Assembly: GCA_037974665.1 (NCBI GenBank)
Contig: CM075765.1
Span: 57,359,747-57,423,746 of the forward strand
DNA: 64,000 nt
Reading direction: 5' to 3'
DNA from: Ehretia macrophylla
Taxonomy: Eukaryota; Streptophyta; Magnoliopsida; Boraginales; Ehretiaceae
This document shows, piece after piece, positions 33,612 to 45,968 of the stretch; position 1 is the stretch's first letter, and every line of letters starts with the position of its first letter. A model generated the notes under the pieces. The model worked only from the letters and a program-made list of their open reading frames with translations. It ran no database searches and had not been told where the DNA came from. The position numbers and the translations under genes were made by a program.

Positions 33612-36166
33612 TGTGATAACCCGAACCCGTCATGCATTTAATGGCATTTAATTGCATTTAATTAAGTGACATCTTAAATGTTAGCATTGAATTATGTGTT
33701 TAATTTTAGTTAAACATTCATTTGTAGCTTTATTTTCATATTTATGTTAATCGGTTTTATTTTTCTTGCACCTTGATGCTCGGTTTTCAATTAAATGAAA
33801 AGTAGCTCCGAGCTGGAGTAAATTTTGAACTATGTTACTTTTCATAAATTATATTTTCTTAAATTCTTTGAGATTTAATTGCTATTCTTTTATTGTCGCA
33901 AAGTGCATTGCATTTCGAGAGCAATAGTTAGAGAGTGATTTCAAGTTCTCAGCAAATAGTGAAAACTAGTATTTAGTGTTTTAATTTTGGTATTTTAAGA
34001 TGTATTTAACTAGAATTTGATTTGTGATAGTTGTTTTAGCTTCAAAATGCATAAAATAAGCCTATTTGACCAAGTTTAAGCTAGCATTGACCAAGAGGCC
34101 TTGACCATTTGACTTTGTGTCACCTTATATGCATAATATTAGCAAAATAAAAAAAAAAAAGCTGAAAACAGACCACAAGCTGGCCGAAAATAGAAGGAAA
34201 GAAAAAAAAAAGAAATTTCAACTTCAAATCTTCATTTCTTCGCGGGAGCTTGTGCGGGGTAGTTTTCAAGGCATCCTACGAGGTTTTCCTAGCTTCTAGG
34301 AGCGTCTAAGGTGAGGGTTTCATGTTTATTTGCGCATTTGAATATTTTGTGTATTAACTTTGATTTTTGAGTTTTATCCGTATATTGTTATTTTAATCAT
34401 TTTGAGGCTTAAAGAATGTTCCCTAGCAATTGTAGAACATGTATTTATAGCTTTTTAACATTTTCTGCGGTTGAATATTGAGATTGCAATTTAAATTGAT
34501 TAATGAATAGTAAATTATGAATAGTAAACCCCCGTTTCGATGAAGTTGCTCCGTTACGCGTTCTGTTGATGTAGGAAGGTGCTAGATATGCTAGAATGCC
34601 TAAATGTGTGGTTTAATTGGATTGTGTAATGGAAAAACGGAGAAAAATGGCTTAGTGAAAGTTGGGGTCGTTTCGGTCAAGTTTGGAATTTTCTCGATTT
34701 GCGTGAAGGCATTGTCAAGGTACCATGGAAGCACTTTTGGTGCAGTTGTGACATTGGTTGGGTAATCGGTTGAGGTAGCTGTAGTTTAAACGAGTAAAGA
34801 GAGAAATCGGGGCTTTGTGTGAATTCTAGGGTTAAGTAGGGTTTTGGGGTGTTTAGACGTGCCTTATAGGGACATAGGAGGATTGGTGAAGTCGGGTTTC
34901 AAAACTCGTGGCTCGTTTGAAAGTGGTAGCATTTTGAAAGTTGGGGTCATTTTGTGAATTTGTGTGTTTCCATAGTATATTGCCTATAGAATGCTTATAA
35001 TGTCTATAGAATGCTTATATTGCCTATTGAATACTTGTTATTGCTTGATAATGTTTGTTGGTGTTGATCTTGTTACTTATTTGATTGTAAATGCTTTTTA
35101 TCTTGTTTAGCACCTCTAATTTGTATTGTTGTGCTATCACTTGTTTATCGCCTTGTATCGTGTCTTGCATTGCATAGTGTCAGGTGCGTGAGTGATGGGC
35201 CTCTCGTGTAGTCTCAAGCTGCCAGTGTTGGTTGCTCTAGCTCCGTGTCCTATTCCCTTTTCTCCCTCCCAGGGAGATTTGGGTCGTAGAATTGAAGGAT
35301 ACTTCTGGGGCATTCCAAACTGAAGTTATAAGGTAGTTGCGCGCTTATTGTCATCGTTGTCAACATCAAGCTCGAGATTGATGTATCGCTCGTGAAATGG
35401 TACATTGCTCGTATGAGTGAACCATAGTCTTCAGAGTGTGGTATAGCTTTGAACGGTTGTGTTAATGCTTTTATTAATTGCTTATTGTATTGAATGTTTT
35501 TATTGATTGCTTACTTGGTAGTTATATTGCTTAACTGCTTTATTTGCATTGCACGACTTTTTTTCTCTCCACCTCGATATCTGTCTCGCCCTCACTGAGT
35601 ATACGTGTTGTGTATACTCATTCCTCACCACCACATTTCAGGAAATGTCATATTAGCTGGAAAGTTCATGATTTCGTGAAAGTTCGTGCCTATGTGGCTT
35701 GAGTTGTTGAAGTTGTAAAGATGTATGCTTTTATGTATTGTATGTATTTAATGTTAAAAGGTATGTAATTTAAGTTTCATTAGATTATTGAAGTGGTTAG
35801 ATAGGTTAGATTATGTATCTAGTTAATGTTGCTTAACTTCAATGCACGTTTGTATTGTCCAAAAGAAAGAGTTAAAAAGGTATGATAGTCTAACTTATGC
35901 AATAGGTTGGTATAGTTTAATTGCTAAGCATGAATGTATATTTGCTTGTGATTGCTTGTTGAGAACCGAGGCTCGGATGGCCTTGAGGTGGTTGACTGTT
36001 TGGATATGGTATTGGTCCACTTATATGCTGTCGCAAGTTTGTATTTTTCCTAGAAACATGGGAGACTCCGTCCGTTTTTTCCTAAAATTTTGCCCGAGTT
36101 TGGTATTGGGTTGTGATTAGATTGATAGATAGAACTCCCGGTCTCGAGAGGGATCGGGGTGTTACA
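33612..36166 (+). repeat. S1 5' LTR
   Basis: Ends GGGATCGGGGTGTTACA. Landmarks: TATA-like TTATATG (34126-34131), donor-like CTAAG|GTGAGGG (GT at 34311-34312), LGRRI block (about 35275-35330) followed by an in-frame TGA, and a CCCTCACTGAGTATACG motif (about 35590). Confidence 0.9.
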
Positions 36167-37875
36167 GGTGGTATCAAAGCTTGTTTAGCTCATAAGCCAA
36201 GACAGGGTCCTCGGTCTGGTGGGTAGTGATCCCTGAATGTGTGCTTGTTAAGTGTGTCTTGACCTGAATGTGTGCTCCTATGTGATATAGTTATGTGTTA
36301 TGTGTTAAATGTTTCTCAAGTAAAGTGAAGTGTCTAGCTGTGCATTGAATTGACCTGTCGAATTGGCATCGTGAATTGAATTGACCTCGTGAATTGTTAT
36401 TTGCTTGAAGTATTACTTGTAATGTGTGTATAGAATGTCTTGAATTGGTTATGTCGTGATTTGAATTGATTATCTTGTGCTTGACTCTATTGCCATGCTT
36501 GAGTGACTTTGTTGAATGTTTTAAACTGTTTTGTAAACTTGCTTGCATAATAGTTTAAGGCATGTGTATAACTATGATATATTGGCATTCATACATGTCC
36601 TATTGAAATGGTAAGGATGACTTCTTCCTCCCCTGAAGAGAAGTGGTTAGTAGCAAGCCCCAAGTTATGTGGATTGACGGGAATGAGCAGTATTTGACTA
36701 GCCTTTATTTGGGAGTTGGTGTTTCCTTTTGGAGCTCAGTTATTGGCGAATCTCTAAGGTCCTCATCTGTGCTTAACAGTTGTGGAAGAGTAGTTTTCTT
36801 TTGGGGTTACTTGAAGGTTATCTTCTATGCTTTGTGTAAATGACTTCCTTTGGAGTTCTACATGATTATTCTTTGGAGCATTTTCTTAATGTCTTCTTGA
36901 TTGGGCATTCATCGGGTTTTTTTATATTGGCATTTCGTGGAAGACTTGGTTGGGATTTTAATCAATCTTTGGTGTTTTTCTGCATTCTTATGGGGAACTT
37001 TGATTTGAGTTTGCTTACAATGATCAGTTTTGTGTGAGGCGTACTACTTTGGTATTCCTTGTGAACATCAATCAGAGTTCTTATTGGACTTGCTGCATAA
37101 TATTGTCTACAATATCTTTGCTCTGGTCTTTCTTGATATTTTATTGGCAATCATGATTCGAACTCCTTAATGGTATATGGTGCACCTGCACGACATTCCC
37201 TCTGGAATTTTACCCAAAATTCGGTAGCAATATTATTTTGGGAATCTACTTGGTTATTCAACTTGCTGTTCATTCATGGACTTTTGATAAGTATATATAT
37301 GTTGGCGTACATTTTGGATTCCCTATTCAGATGCTTCTTGAGCTATATATTTTGAAAGACTTCCTTGAAACTTCTATAATTTGATTGACTGGATTTGTTG
37401 TCTGGAGTCTTGTTGAGAAGTACTTGGGATTCTTGTTTAGACTATGCTTCAGATTGTTTATTGGTATGTTCTCGGTACTTTTAGTTGGGATTCTATTATG
37501 GCATTCATGTCTAGTAAGATTTTTATTTGGGGATCTATTTGGTATTCTCTAGAGCCTTTATTTGGCTTCTTGCTTGGAAATTCTCGGCCAGTAACAGTTG
37601 AACTTCTACTAGAGATTCGTGTATGGGGTATTCATTCGGTATTCTCTTATCATTAATATGTGATGTGATTTTATCTACAGTATCTTTGCTTTAGTCTTTA
37701 ATTGGATTTTCTCAGCATTCTTAGTTGGGATTTCTATTCGGGATTTCTTACGAGCATTCTTATTTACTATCTTGCTTAGCAACCGATAAAGATTAGTCAG
37801 AGTTGGATTTCAGTGGATGCAGAGTTCTATTGGAAGAAGAATTGCGAGGATGCAATTGTTTTAAGGGGGGAAGGA
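36167..37875 (+). other. S1 internal region: primer site, TTGG-rich spacer, polypurine tract
   Basis: The primer site is 36169-36180 (TGGTATCAAAGC, one mismatch to the usual site). The polypurine tract is 37863-37875 (AAGGGGGGAAGGA). The bases before it read RIARTQLF-stop, the counterpart of RIAWAQLF-stop ending G1 pol. Positions about 36690-37780 are a degenerate TTGG/ATTCTT-rich stretch; its several short hydrophobic frames (60-70 codons) show no family and look like by-products of composition. Confidence 0.8.
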
Positions 37876-40462
37876 TGTGATAACCCGAACCCGGCATGCA
37901 TTTAAAGGCATTTAATTGCATTTAATTAAGTGACATCTTAAATGTTAGCATTGAATTATGTGTTTATTTTTAGTTAAACATTCATTTGTAGCTTTATTTT
38001 CATATTTATGTTAATCGGTTTTATTTTTCTTGCATCTTAATGCTAGGTTTTCAATTAAATGAAAAGTAGCTCCGAGCCGGAGTAAATTTTGAACTATGTT
38101 ACTTTTCATAAATTATATTTTCTTAAATTCTTTGAGATTTAATCGCTATTCTTTTATTGACGCAAAGTGCATAGCATTTCGAGAGCAATAGTTTGAGAGT
38201 GATTTCTAGTCCTCAGCAAATAGTGAAAACTAGTATTTAGTGTTTTAATTTTAGGTTTTAAGTTGTATTTAACTAGAATTGGATTTATGTTAGTTGTTTA
38301 GCCTTAAAATGCATAAAATAAGCCTATTTGACCAAGTTTAAGTTAGCATTGACCAAGAGGCCTTGACCATTTGACTTTGTGTCACTTTATATGCATAATA
38401 TTAGCAAAATAACAAAAAAAGAAAGTTGAAAACAGACCACAAGCTGGCCGAAAATAGAAGGAAAGAAAAAAAAGAAATTTTAACTTCAAATCTTCATTTC
38501 TTCGCGGGAGCTTGTGCGGGGTGGTTTCCAAGGCATCCAGCATGGTTTTCCTAGCGTCTAGGAGCGTCTAAGGTGAGGGTTTCATCATTATTTGCGCATT
38601 TGAATTTTTTGTGTATTAATTTTGATTTTAGGGTTTTATCTGTATATTGTTATTTTGATCGTTTTGAGGCTTAGAGAATGTTCCCTAGCAATTGTAGAAC
38701 ATGTATTTATAGCTTTTTAACATTTTCTGCAGTTGAATATTGAGATTGCAATTTAAATTAATAATTGAATAGTAAATTATGAATAGTAAACCCCCGTTTC
38801 GATGAAGTTCCTCCGTTACGCATTCTGTTGATGTAGGAAGGTGCTAGATATGCTAGAATGCCTAAATGTGAGGTTTAATTGGATTGTGTAATGGAAAAAC
38901 GGAGAAAAACGGCTTAGTGAAAGTTGGGGTCGTTTCGGTCAAGTTTGGAATTTTCTCAATTTGCGTGAAGGCATTGTCGAGGTACATCATGGAAGCACTT
39001 TTGGTGTAGTTGTGACATTGGTTGGGTAATCGGTTGAGGTAGCTGTAGTTCAAACGAGCAAAGGGGGAAATCGGGGCTTTGTGTGAATTCTAGGGTTAAG
39101 TAGGGTTTTGGGGTCTTTAGACGTGCCTTATAGTGACATAGGAGGATTGGTGAAGTCGGTTTTCAAAACTCGTGGCTCGTTTGAAAGTGGTAGCATTTTG
39201 AAAGTTGGGGTCATTTTGTGAATTTGTGTGTTTTCATAGTATATTGCCTATAGAATGCTTATAATGTCTATAGAATGCTTATATTGCCTATTGAATACTT
39301 GTTATTGCTTGATAATGTTTGTTGGTGTTGATCTTGTTACTTATTTGATTGTAAATGCTTTTTATCTTGTTTAGCACCTCTAATTTGTATTGTTGTGCTA
39401 TCGCTCATTTATCGCCTTGTATCGTGTCTTGCATTGCATAGTGTCAGGCTCGTGAGTGATGGGCCTCTCTGGATAGTCTCGGGCTGCCAGTGTTGGTTGC
39501 TCTAGCTCCGTGTCCTATTCCATTTTCTCGCTTGGGTTCCCTCCCAGGGAGATTTAGGTCGTAAAATTGATGGATACTTCTGGGGTATTCCAAACTGAAG
39601 TTATAAGGTGGTTGCGCGCTTATTGTCATCGTTGTCAACATCAAGCTCGAGATTGATGTATCGCTCGTGAAATGGTACATTGCTCGTATGAGTGAACCAT
39701 AGCCTTTAAAGTGTGGTATAGCTTTGAACGGTTGTGTTAATGCTCTTATTAATTGCTTATTGTATTGATTGTTTTTATTGATTGCTTACTTGTCAGTTAT
39801 ATTGCTTAACTGCTTTATTTGCATTGCATGACTTTCTTTCTCTCCACCTCGATATCTATCTCGCCCTCACTAAGTATACGTGTTGTATATACTCACTCCT
39901 CACCACCACTTTTCAGGAAATGTCATGTTAGCTGGAAAGTTCGTGATTTCGTGAAAGTTCGTGCTTGAAGAGTTGTCTTGCGTGCCTATGTGGCTTGAGT
40001 TGTCGAAGTTGTAAAGATGTATTCTTTTATGTATTGTATGTATTTAATGTTAAAAGGGATGTAATTTAAGTTTCATTAGATTATTGAAGTGGTTAGATAA
40101 GTTAGATTATGTATCTGGTTAATGTAGCTTAACTTCAATGCACGTTTGTATTGTCCAAAAGAAAGAGTTAGAAAGGTATGATAGTCTAACTTATGCAATA
40201 GGTTAGTATAGTTTAATTGCTAAGCATGAATGTATATTTGCTTGTGATTGGTTGTTGTGAACCAAGCCTCGGATGGCCTTGAGATGGTTGAATGTTTGGA
40301 CATTGTATTGGTCCACTTATATGCTGTCACAGGTTTGTATTTTGCCTAGAAACAGGGGAGACTCCATCCGTTTTTCCTTAAAATTTTGTCTAGGTTTGGA
40401 ATTGGGTTGTGATTAGATTGATTGATAGAACTCCCGGTCTCGAGAGGGATCGAGGTGTCACA
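37876..40462 (+). repeat. S1 3' LTR
   Basis: Begins TGTGATAACCCGAACCCGG right after the polypurine tract and ends GGTGTCACA, where the 5' LTR has GTGTTACA. The donor-like GT is at 38573-38574. A TGA follows the LGRRI block, as in the 5' LTR. Confidence 0.9.
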
Positions 40463-43094
40463 TGCAACCTTGTATGCAATGCACATTTATGACATTTAAT
40501 ATATCACAGTAGGAGGACAACAAAGTAGGTTGCCTCCAGACAGTCATAAGATTGCATATTGACAAGTAAACAAGCGAGGCACGAATAGACAAGTAATTTC
40601 ACTTGAAAAGCATATGGAGTTATATGAACATTAAACGGGCAGTCATGTAACTCACGTAAATCAGGTCATATAACTCATTTCAACGTCCACGAAATCAAAT
40701 AATAAGGTTATTCAACATGCAACAACAATCTACGTGGTTCGGATGCAAGAAAGGCCTATTTGTCAACATGCGATGAATCAAAATCACATTTGGGGCTATA
40801 AGGCAACTACGGGCAGCCTACTAAACATATAATTACACTCAATATTTAAAGGATCAACACTTAGCAAGTTCGCCTAGTCACTAGGGTTTCCATTTCGTGC
40901 TTACCCGTGCGATTAAGTCCCAAGTCAACTCAAAGTCAACCTCAAGCCATACATCAATTAATTCAACATCCCCAAGTTCTCAAAACAGTCCACACAACAT
41001 CTCAAAGCCACAATCCCAATCATTTAATTCAACAAGAGAAGTTACAACAATTTTTCTAAGCATAACACTAAGTGAAACCCTTACTGTAATAGGATGTTTT
41101 CTCACAATCATTAAGACAAGCAAACAATCTCCAATTCCAGTGAATAAGATGTCAAATTAAAGCTTAAGAAGTGAACTAAAATCAGAAACAAACTTTGCAT
41201 CATTTGGAGTTCGAGATCAATAGTTATGACCCAAAACAGTGGGATTGCACAAAACTATCCAGATTTGCACATATTTCGATAATTGTCATTTTTGAGGTCC
41301 TTAGGGTCAGATTTAGCCTTAGTCCATTTCTGAAAAAAATGTCCAGAACTAAAAAATATATCAGTACACCAAATTTCATGCATTTTAGACATCATTTACT
41401 AAGTCCAATCGGGTTCGTTCTACAAGGTCAGTGCATCTGCCAAAACCTGCTTCATTTTTCCAGATTTCCAGATTTGGACACATTTTAATGATTTGCAATT
41501 TTGAGGACCTTAGAGTCAAAATTATCTTTGGCCTATTTATTTGTAAAATGTTCAAAACTGGAAAAAATAGTCACCTACCAATTTTCATGCATTTTGAACA
41601 TCATTTGCCTAGCCAAACTCACCTCGAAACAACAGGTCAGAGAGCTGTCACATAATCCGATTTCACCTATCATCACTTTCAAGCCAAAATCTTGCCATGC
41701 ATGGTTGAAGAAGCTTATGAACACACATATAACTCAAGTACAGAAGCAAAGACATACATTTAAGAGCATGCATGTGGATTTTTGAAGGATTTTCAAAAGG
41801 TTTTAGCCCTCACCTTAGCAAATCAACAAGAAGATGCACAAAAACTTGTTGAAGCACAATTTTCTTCTTCTTCTTTGCCTAGCCGAGATTCCAACTTGGT
41901 TTTCTATATTTTTCCTAGCTTAGTGACCAAGCTTTTAGTACATGCATGTGGTTAGAACAAGAAGAAAAGAAATGGAAGCTTAGTAACTCACCTAGGGCCG
42001 AAATGAAGACTCAAGAGCTTGCATGTGAGTTTTCTTGCAACCTAGCTAGCTTGGTTGAGTTCCTTTGCTTGGGCTTGCCTTGAATAACCATAGGATGATG
42101 AAGATGAGCTAGGAAGGTGAGAAACTCAGCCAAGGCCGAGAGAGGGAGAGAAAAATGAGAGGGAGAGAGAGAAGATGAGAGGAAGAAAGAAGAAATGACA
42201 AAGAATGACAAAGAGTGAAGCTTTTGCATTTCTTCAAGCATTTGGTTGGCCTTGAGCTTGATGATTCAGCCTTTTTGTGTCTTCAAGGTGTAATTTAAAA
42301 TTGCTAGCATGGACAAGGTGTGTTTGGTCGAGCAAGGTGGAGAATTGAGGAGGTTTGGAGCAATTTGTTTATGCATTCGATAAGTGTTTTTGTCATAACT
42401 TGTCTAGAACCAATTTGAATTGAGCAAGCATGCAAAGACACCACATAGTGGTCGGCCAAGGCTAAATAAATTCTGATTTTTTTTCATCTATTGGAGTATT
42501 ATTTAATTGGGTGTTGGAAGTGCGAAAAGAATAAGGAATAAAGAATAAGGAATGCTTAGTGTTTAGTGAATTTTTGTCTTCTAGTGAGTTGATTTAGGAT
42601 TATAATATTGATAGTGGAGTTTGTAGGATTATTTGATAGTCTAGTGCTTTGTGTAAGATGCTTTCTTGATTAGCGTGAGGGCACGTTCTCGTAGGTCTAG
42701 GGCACGCACTACGAGGTAGGACACGAACTACGAGATGAACGCACGTTTCTAAGTAAATGCACGCGACCCTAAATGAATGCACATAATTCAATGCATGGCA
42801 CATAAAACGAACACAATTCTCAATCCTAGGTCAGGGCTCGCAAATCAAGATTAGGGCACACGAAACAAGGTATCGCACGTAAATCAAGGTCTCGCACATA
42901 ATTCAAGGTCAGGACACGTATATCTAGGTATGCGGTACATCGAGGATTAGGGCATACAATTCTAAGTCAAGGCACGTATAATGAAGCATGCACGAAAACC
43001 AAGACAGGGCATGCAATCCAAGATCAGTCATATAACTCTAGGTCTAAGGCACGTAAATCGAGGTAACGCACGTTATTCGGGCTCGGGCCTCACA
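40463..43094 (-). repeat. R1b 5' LTR, part 3
   Basis: Starts with the second TGCAA and continues R1 to GGGCCTCACA. It holds the duplicated block (about 41250-41600), donor-like sites (near 41815 and 41990), a GA/CT-rich stretch (about 42135-42190) and U3 repeats (about 42680-43094). As the upstream end of the 5' LTR it would carry the R1b promoter. Confidence 0.9.
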
Positions 43095-45968
43095 AAGACT
43101 GTCCTTCAGGTTTTAAGTCACACAGTTGATCTGCGACATCCTTTCTTATAGTAGCTAAGTCATGTTTTTTAGGAATGTTTGTGCTTTCATCAATGCCTCA
43201 TTCATCTCGAAATTAAGCCGTAACAAGGTAGCCATAGGGATACCTGGGGCTGGATTGAATCTTTCGCTTTATTATGATATAGAGTGCTTTGAAATTGAGT
43301 GGCATTTGGGCCCATAGATAGAGTCGCTGAGAAGCGTTCTAATTACTTTCCAACAAGGGCATAAAGCATAAGAATAAAAGTGCTATTTCCATTATCATAT
43401 AATAGAAAAAAGAACTCGGACTCGGTAACGAAATAACTATCTCGTATCAAGAAGAACGAAAACAAATGGTACATTTAGGTGATTTCCATATCATATTGAA
43501 ATCTCAACTAGGGCATGAGGGGCAGTCTATTATTCTAATCCAACAAAGACGACCGGGGAACTGCCAGTTCTCCTAATCCAGTCTAGCTATCCATCCAAGA
43601 GCCAGGATTTACTCTAGCTAGATTCTTTCTTGTTGCAAAGCCGTTCAAGTTCAAGCGTCACCATAATATATACTAAGACAAGAAGGGAGAGAAAGCTAGG
43701 CATTCCTAGGAAAGCCCTTGCTTAAGAGGAAAGACTGATTGTTACATGAGAGGGTACGTACCGTCCGAACGAAAGGGGGAACGAACAAGCATTCATCTCT
43801 ACCTCTCCAAGTGACTACTACTAAGTGAATATTCTTTTTGGAAGAAAGACCACGACCGGACCTAGGCCCCCCTCAATAGGGTCTCTTCTTTCTTTTCTAA
43901 GGTATGACACCTGTCTGTGAAAGGCTCTCCCGCCTACTCTACTAAACTAATAAGATTGAATATTAAAAAGAAGATGCACCTGGGATCGAATACATCTACA
44001 ATCCTTGAATACCGATTTTGCCTTTTTTTCAGTCAATCGATGAGAGAAAAAGTCAAAGTAGGCAAGGTCCTTTCCTTTATGAACCCCTAATGAATGGTTC
44101 TGATGAAGAGGTCTCGTAGCCAGAAGTCAATCAATCCACCGGTTCATTTTATGATTGATTAGAAAGACCAACCCCGGCCCTAGTGAGAAGAAGGTGGTTA
44201 AATGCCAATTGAAAGAGGGGTAGTTTTATCCATGATGATCGGGTGGCTCTCATTGCCCTTTCGATCTACTTCCTAAACTAAAGGAGGATCTAGTTGTGGA
44301 TGATGTCTCAGCTGGAGAGTCAACCTTTGAAAATTAATGCCTGCCCTATTAGAGATTCCAACTATAACTATTATGCATTTATGCATTTTCTTTTTATGTG
44401 ATAGGTATGTGACCTTGGGAATTAGGTTCAGGAGTTGCTTTAGCAATTTAAGCTGGTTTCAGGTGTCAGTAATAGAAAAAGATTAGGAAAGACCATGGAG
44501 GTTGATAAACCAGTGCTATTAGGAAAGCCTCTCATCGAGAAGAAAAAAGAAAATAGGACAATAGCTGACTAAATCTTTGGGCTCTTTTTCTGTAAAGATC
44601 CTTTTCTTAAAGGGACATTTCTACACTCATTTCAGATCATAGAGGTCGGGCTTCAGTCAAACAACCTTCTCTCCCCTTCTACCGATTAAACTACTCTTAC
44701 AAAGAAAAACGGTAAAGGTTCACGTCTTCGTAACTAATCAAAGCATTGGAATGAAACCGTGGGCTTACAGGTATAAATAGCTTGGTTTTTGAATAGATAC
44801 GACTTTCCTATAGAGGAAATTCGGTTGGGGTGGGTAAGCTAATCAGCAGGCTTATTCAGACATGTTTATGGGCAGATAGCAGATATTGATTCAAAACTCT
44901 TCCTTAGTGGCATAGGCTTAGTCGACCTACCTTCGTTGAGGAGCTACAAACTTTAAGAAACTGCCATAGATTGCAGTTTACCTAACGTTCTAACAGCTAT
45001 CTAGTTCTAATAGCTATAAGTATGAGATGGTCGCAGTAAGCTAATCGGAAGGCTTATCCGCAAATGATAGTAGCATTCTGACCTAAAGGTAAAGGGCCTT
45101 CCCTGCGGGGCCTTACACACTCAGCTTGCAAGAAAACCGTGTCCTAGGCATATTGATTCTAGTCGCATAAAGGCAGAAAGAAAGAATGCCATGTTTAGAT
45201 AGATAGGTAAGCGTGTAGGGAAGTCTTACCCAGTTGAAACTTGAATGCCTGCAGTCAAGCAGCTTGGATGAACCTTGTAAGGGCTGTTGATGGAAGCAGC
45301 CATTAATGAAAGAAAGAGCTACTAAGCGCACTATAAGAGAGAGACGTTTGAAGATCTTCCCTATACCCATTGGCCTTTTTCAAGTTATCTTTCGCTCCTT
45401 CATCAAGAATTAGATTATATGAAAAAATTGACAGCTAAAGAGCTTCTTTCGCTTTTCTTGTACTGGACTCGAGTTTATAAATGTTCTTTGGCATTGTCTT
45501 TTCCTCAACCAAGACTGCCAGCTTCCACAACTCTTTCAAAGCTAGTGTAGGTAGAAAAGCTTTCGGCAAGGGGGTAGACTAAACCTTTGTTCGTACTAGA
45601 GGGCGAACCCTTCCATTGAGGCCTTAATGTTTTCCACTGGAAATGTCTCTATGCCAAGCTTCAGGCCTTTGTTTTGAATGACTTTCTAACAAGCTGTTGA
45701 ACTTCCCGTCCCAAGATTGGGACTTATTTACTATAGGAAGTAGTCCAATCTTTTTCACAATAAGATAAGCCAATCCTGGAAGAATAACACTGGAAGGATC
45801 AATGCTATCTGCCAGGATATATATTAGACAGAACAGACTTTCCGATTATAGTAAGATGAAAATGAAAGGCAAGCAGGAATAAGAAAAAGACTAGCAGAGA
45901 GGGTGACGTGATGGATAGGGATGTCGCTTATCAGCTATTTTAGAGATAGACATTCCCGACACCTCATT
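43095..45968. other. Scaffold segment 3: mitochondrial-derived (NUMT)
   Basis: About 2.9 kb between R1b and G2. Positions 43215-43260 are the end of mitochondrial rrn18. The rest resembles mitochondrial spacer; no intact gene, tRNA or 5S rRNA was recognised, although rrn5 normally lies just downstream of rrn18 in plant mitochondria. The minus-strand frame 45113-45370 (85 codons) and smaller ones match nothing I know. TCATT at 45964-45968 is the G2 target. Confidence 0.6.
43215..43260 (+). pseudogene. rrn18: 3' end of mitochondrial 18S rRNA (rrn18 fragment)
   Basis: AAGCCGTAACAAGGTAGCC and, further on, GGCTGGATTGAAT match the universally conserved 3' end of small-subunit rRNA in its plant mitochondrial form, which includes the GGATTGAAT tail. 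At least four substitutions from the functional sequence are visible in this invariant region, so the copy is dead. The bases before 43215 do not read as rrn18, so only about 45 bp is recognisable. Confidence 0.8.

Larger units (their letters stand above)
33612..40462 (+). mobile_element. S1: non-autonomous gypsy-type element
   Basis: 6,851 bp flanked by TGCAA (33607-33611 and 40463-40467). LTRs are 33612-36166 (2,555 bp) and 37876-40462 (2,587 bp). Between them are a primer site, 1.7 kb without gag or pol, and a polypurine tract. The LTRs start TGTGATAACCCGAACCCG, distinct from S2, so S1 is a separate subfamily. It would need the proteins of a relative such as G. Confidence 0.92.
23174..43094 (-). 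mobile_element. R1b: LARD-like Ty3/gypsy element with gag remnant, holding two S insertions
   Basis: Same family as R1a but diverged. Flanks AAGAT (23169-23173) and AAGAC (43095-43099) differ by one base. The left LTR is 3,767 bp. The right LTR is in three pieces (29871-30545, 33136-33611, 40463-43094) totalling 3,783 bp, which is 3,767 bp once the 11-bp and 5-bp target duplications are taken off. That equality supports the assigned boundaries. The internal region is 2,930 bp with a decayed gag and no pol. Confidence 0.9.

Noticed and set aside
36643..37656. Chain of hydrophobic frames in the S1 interior resembling small membrane proteins
   Set aside because: Hydrophobicity follows from TTGG/ATTCTT composition, and the frames are not conserved in S2.
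43261..43420. Mitochondrial 5S rRNA expected just downstream of rrn18
   Set aside because: I looked for its conserved words and found none; the scaffold breaks right after the rrn18 end.
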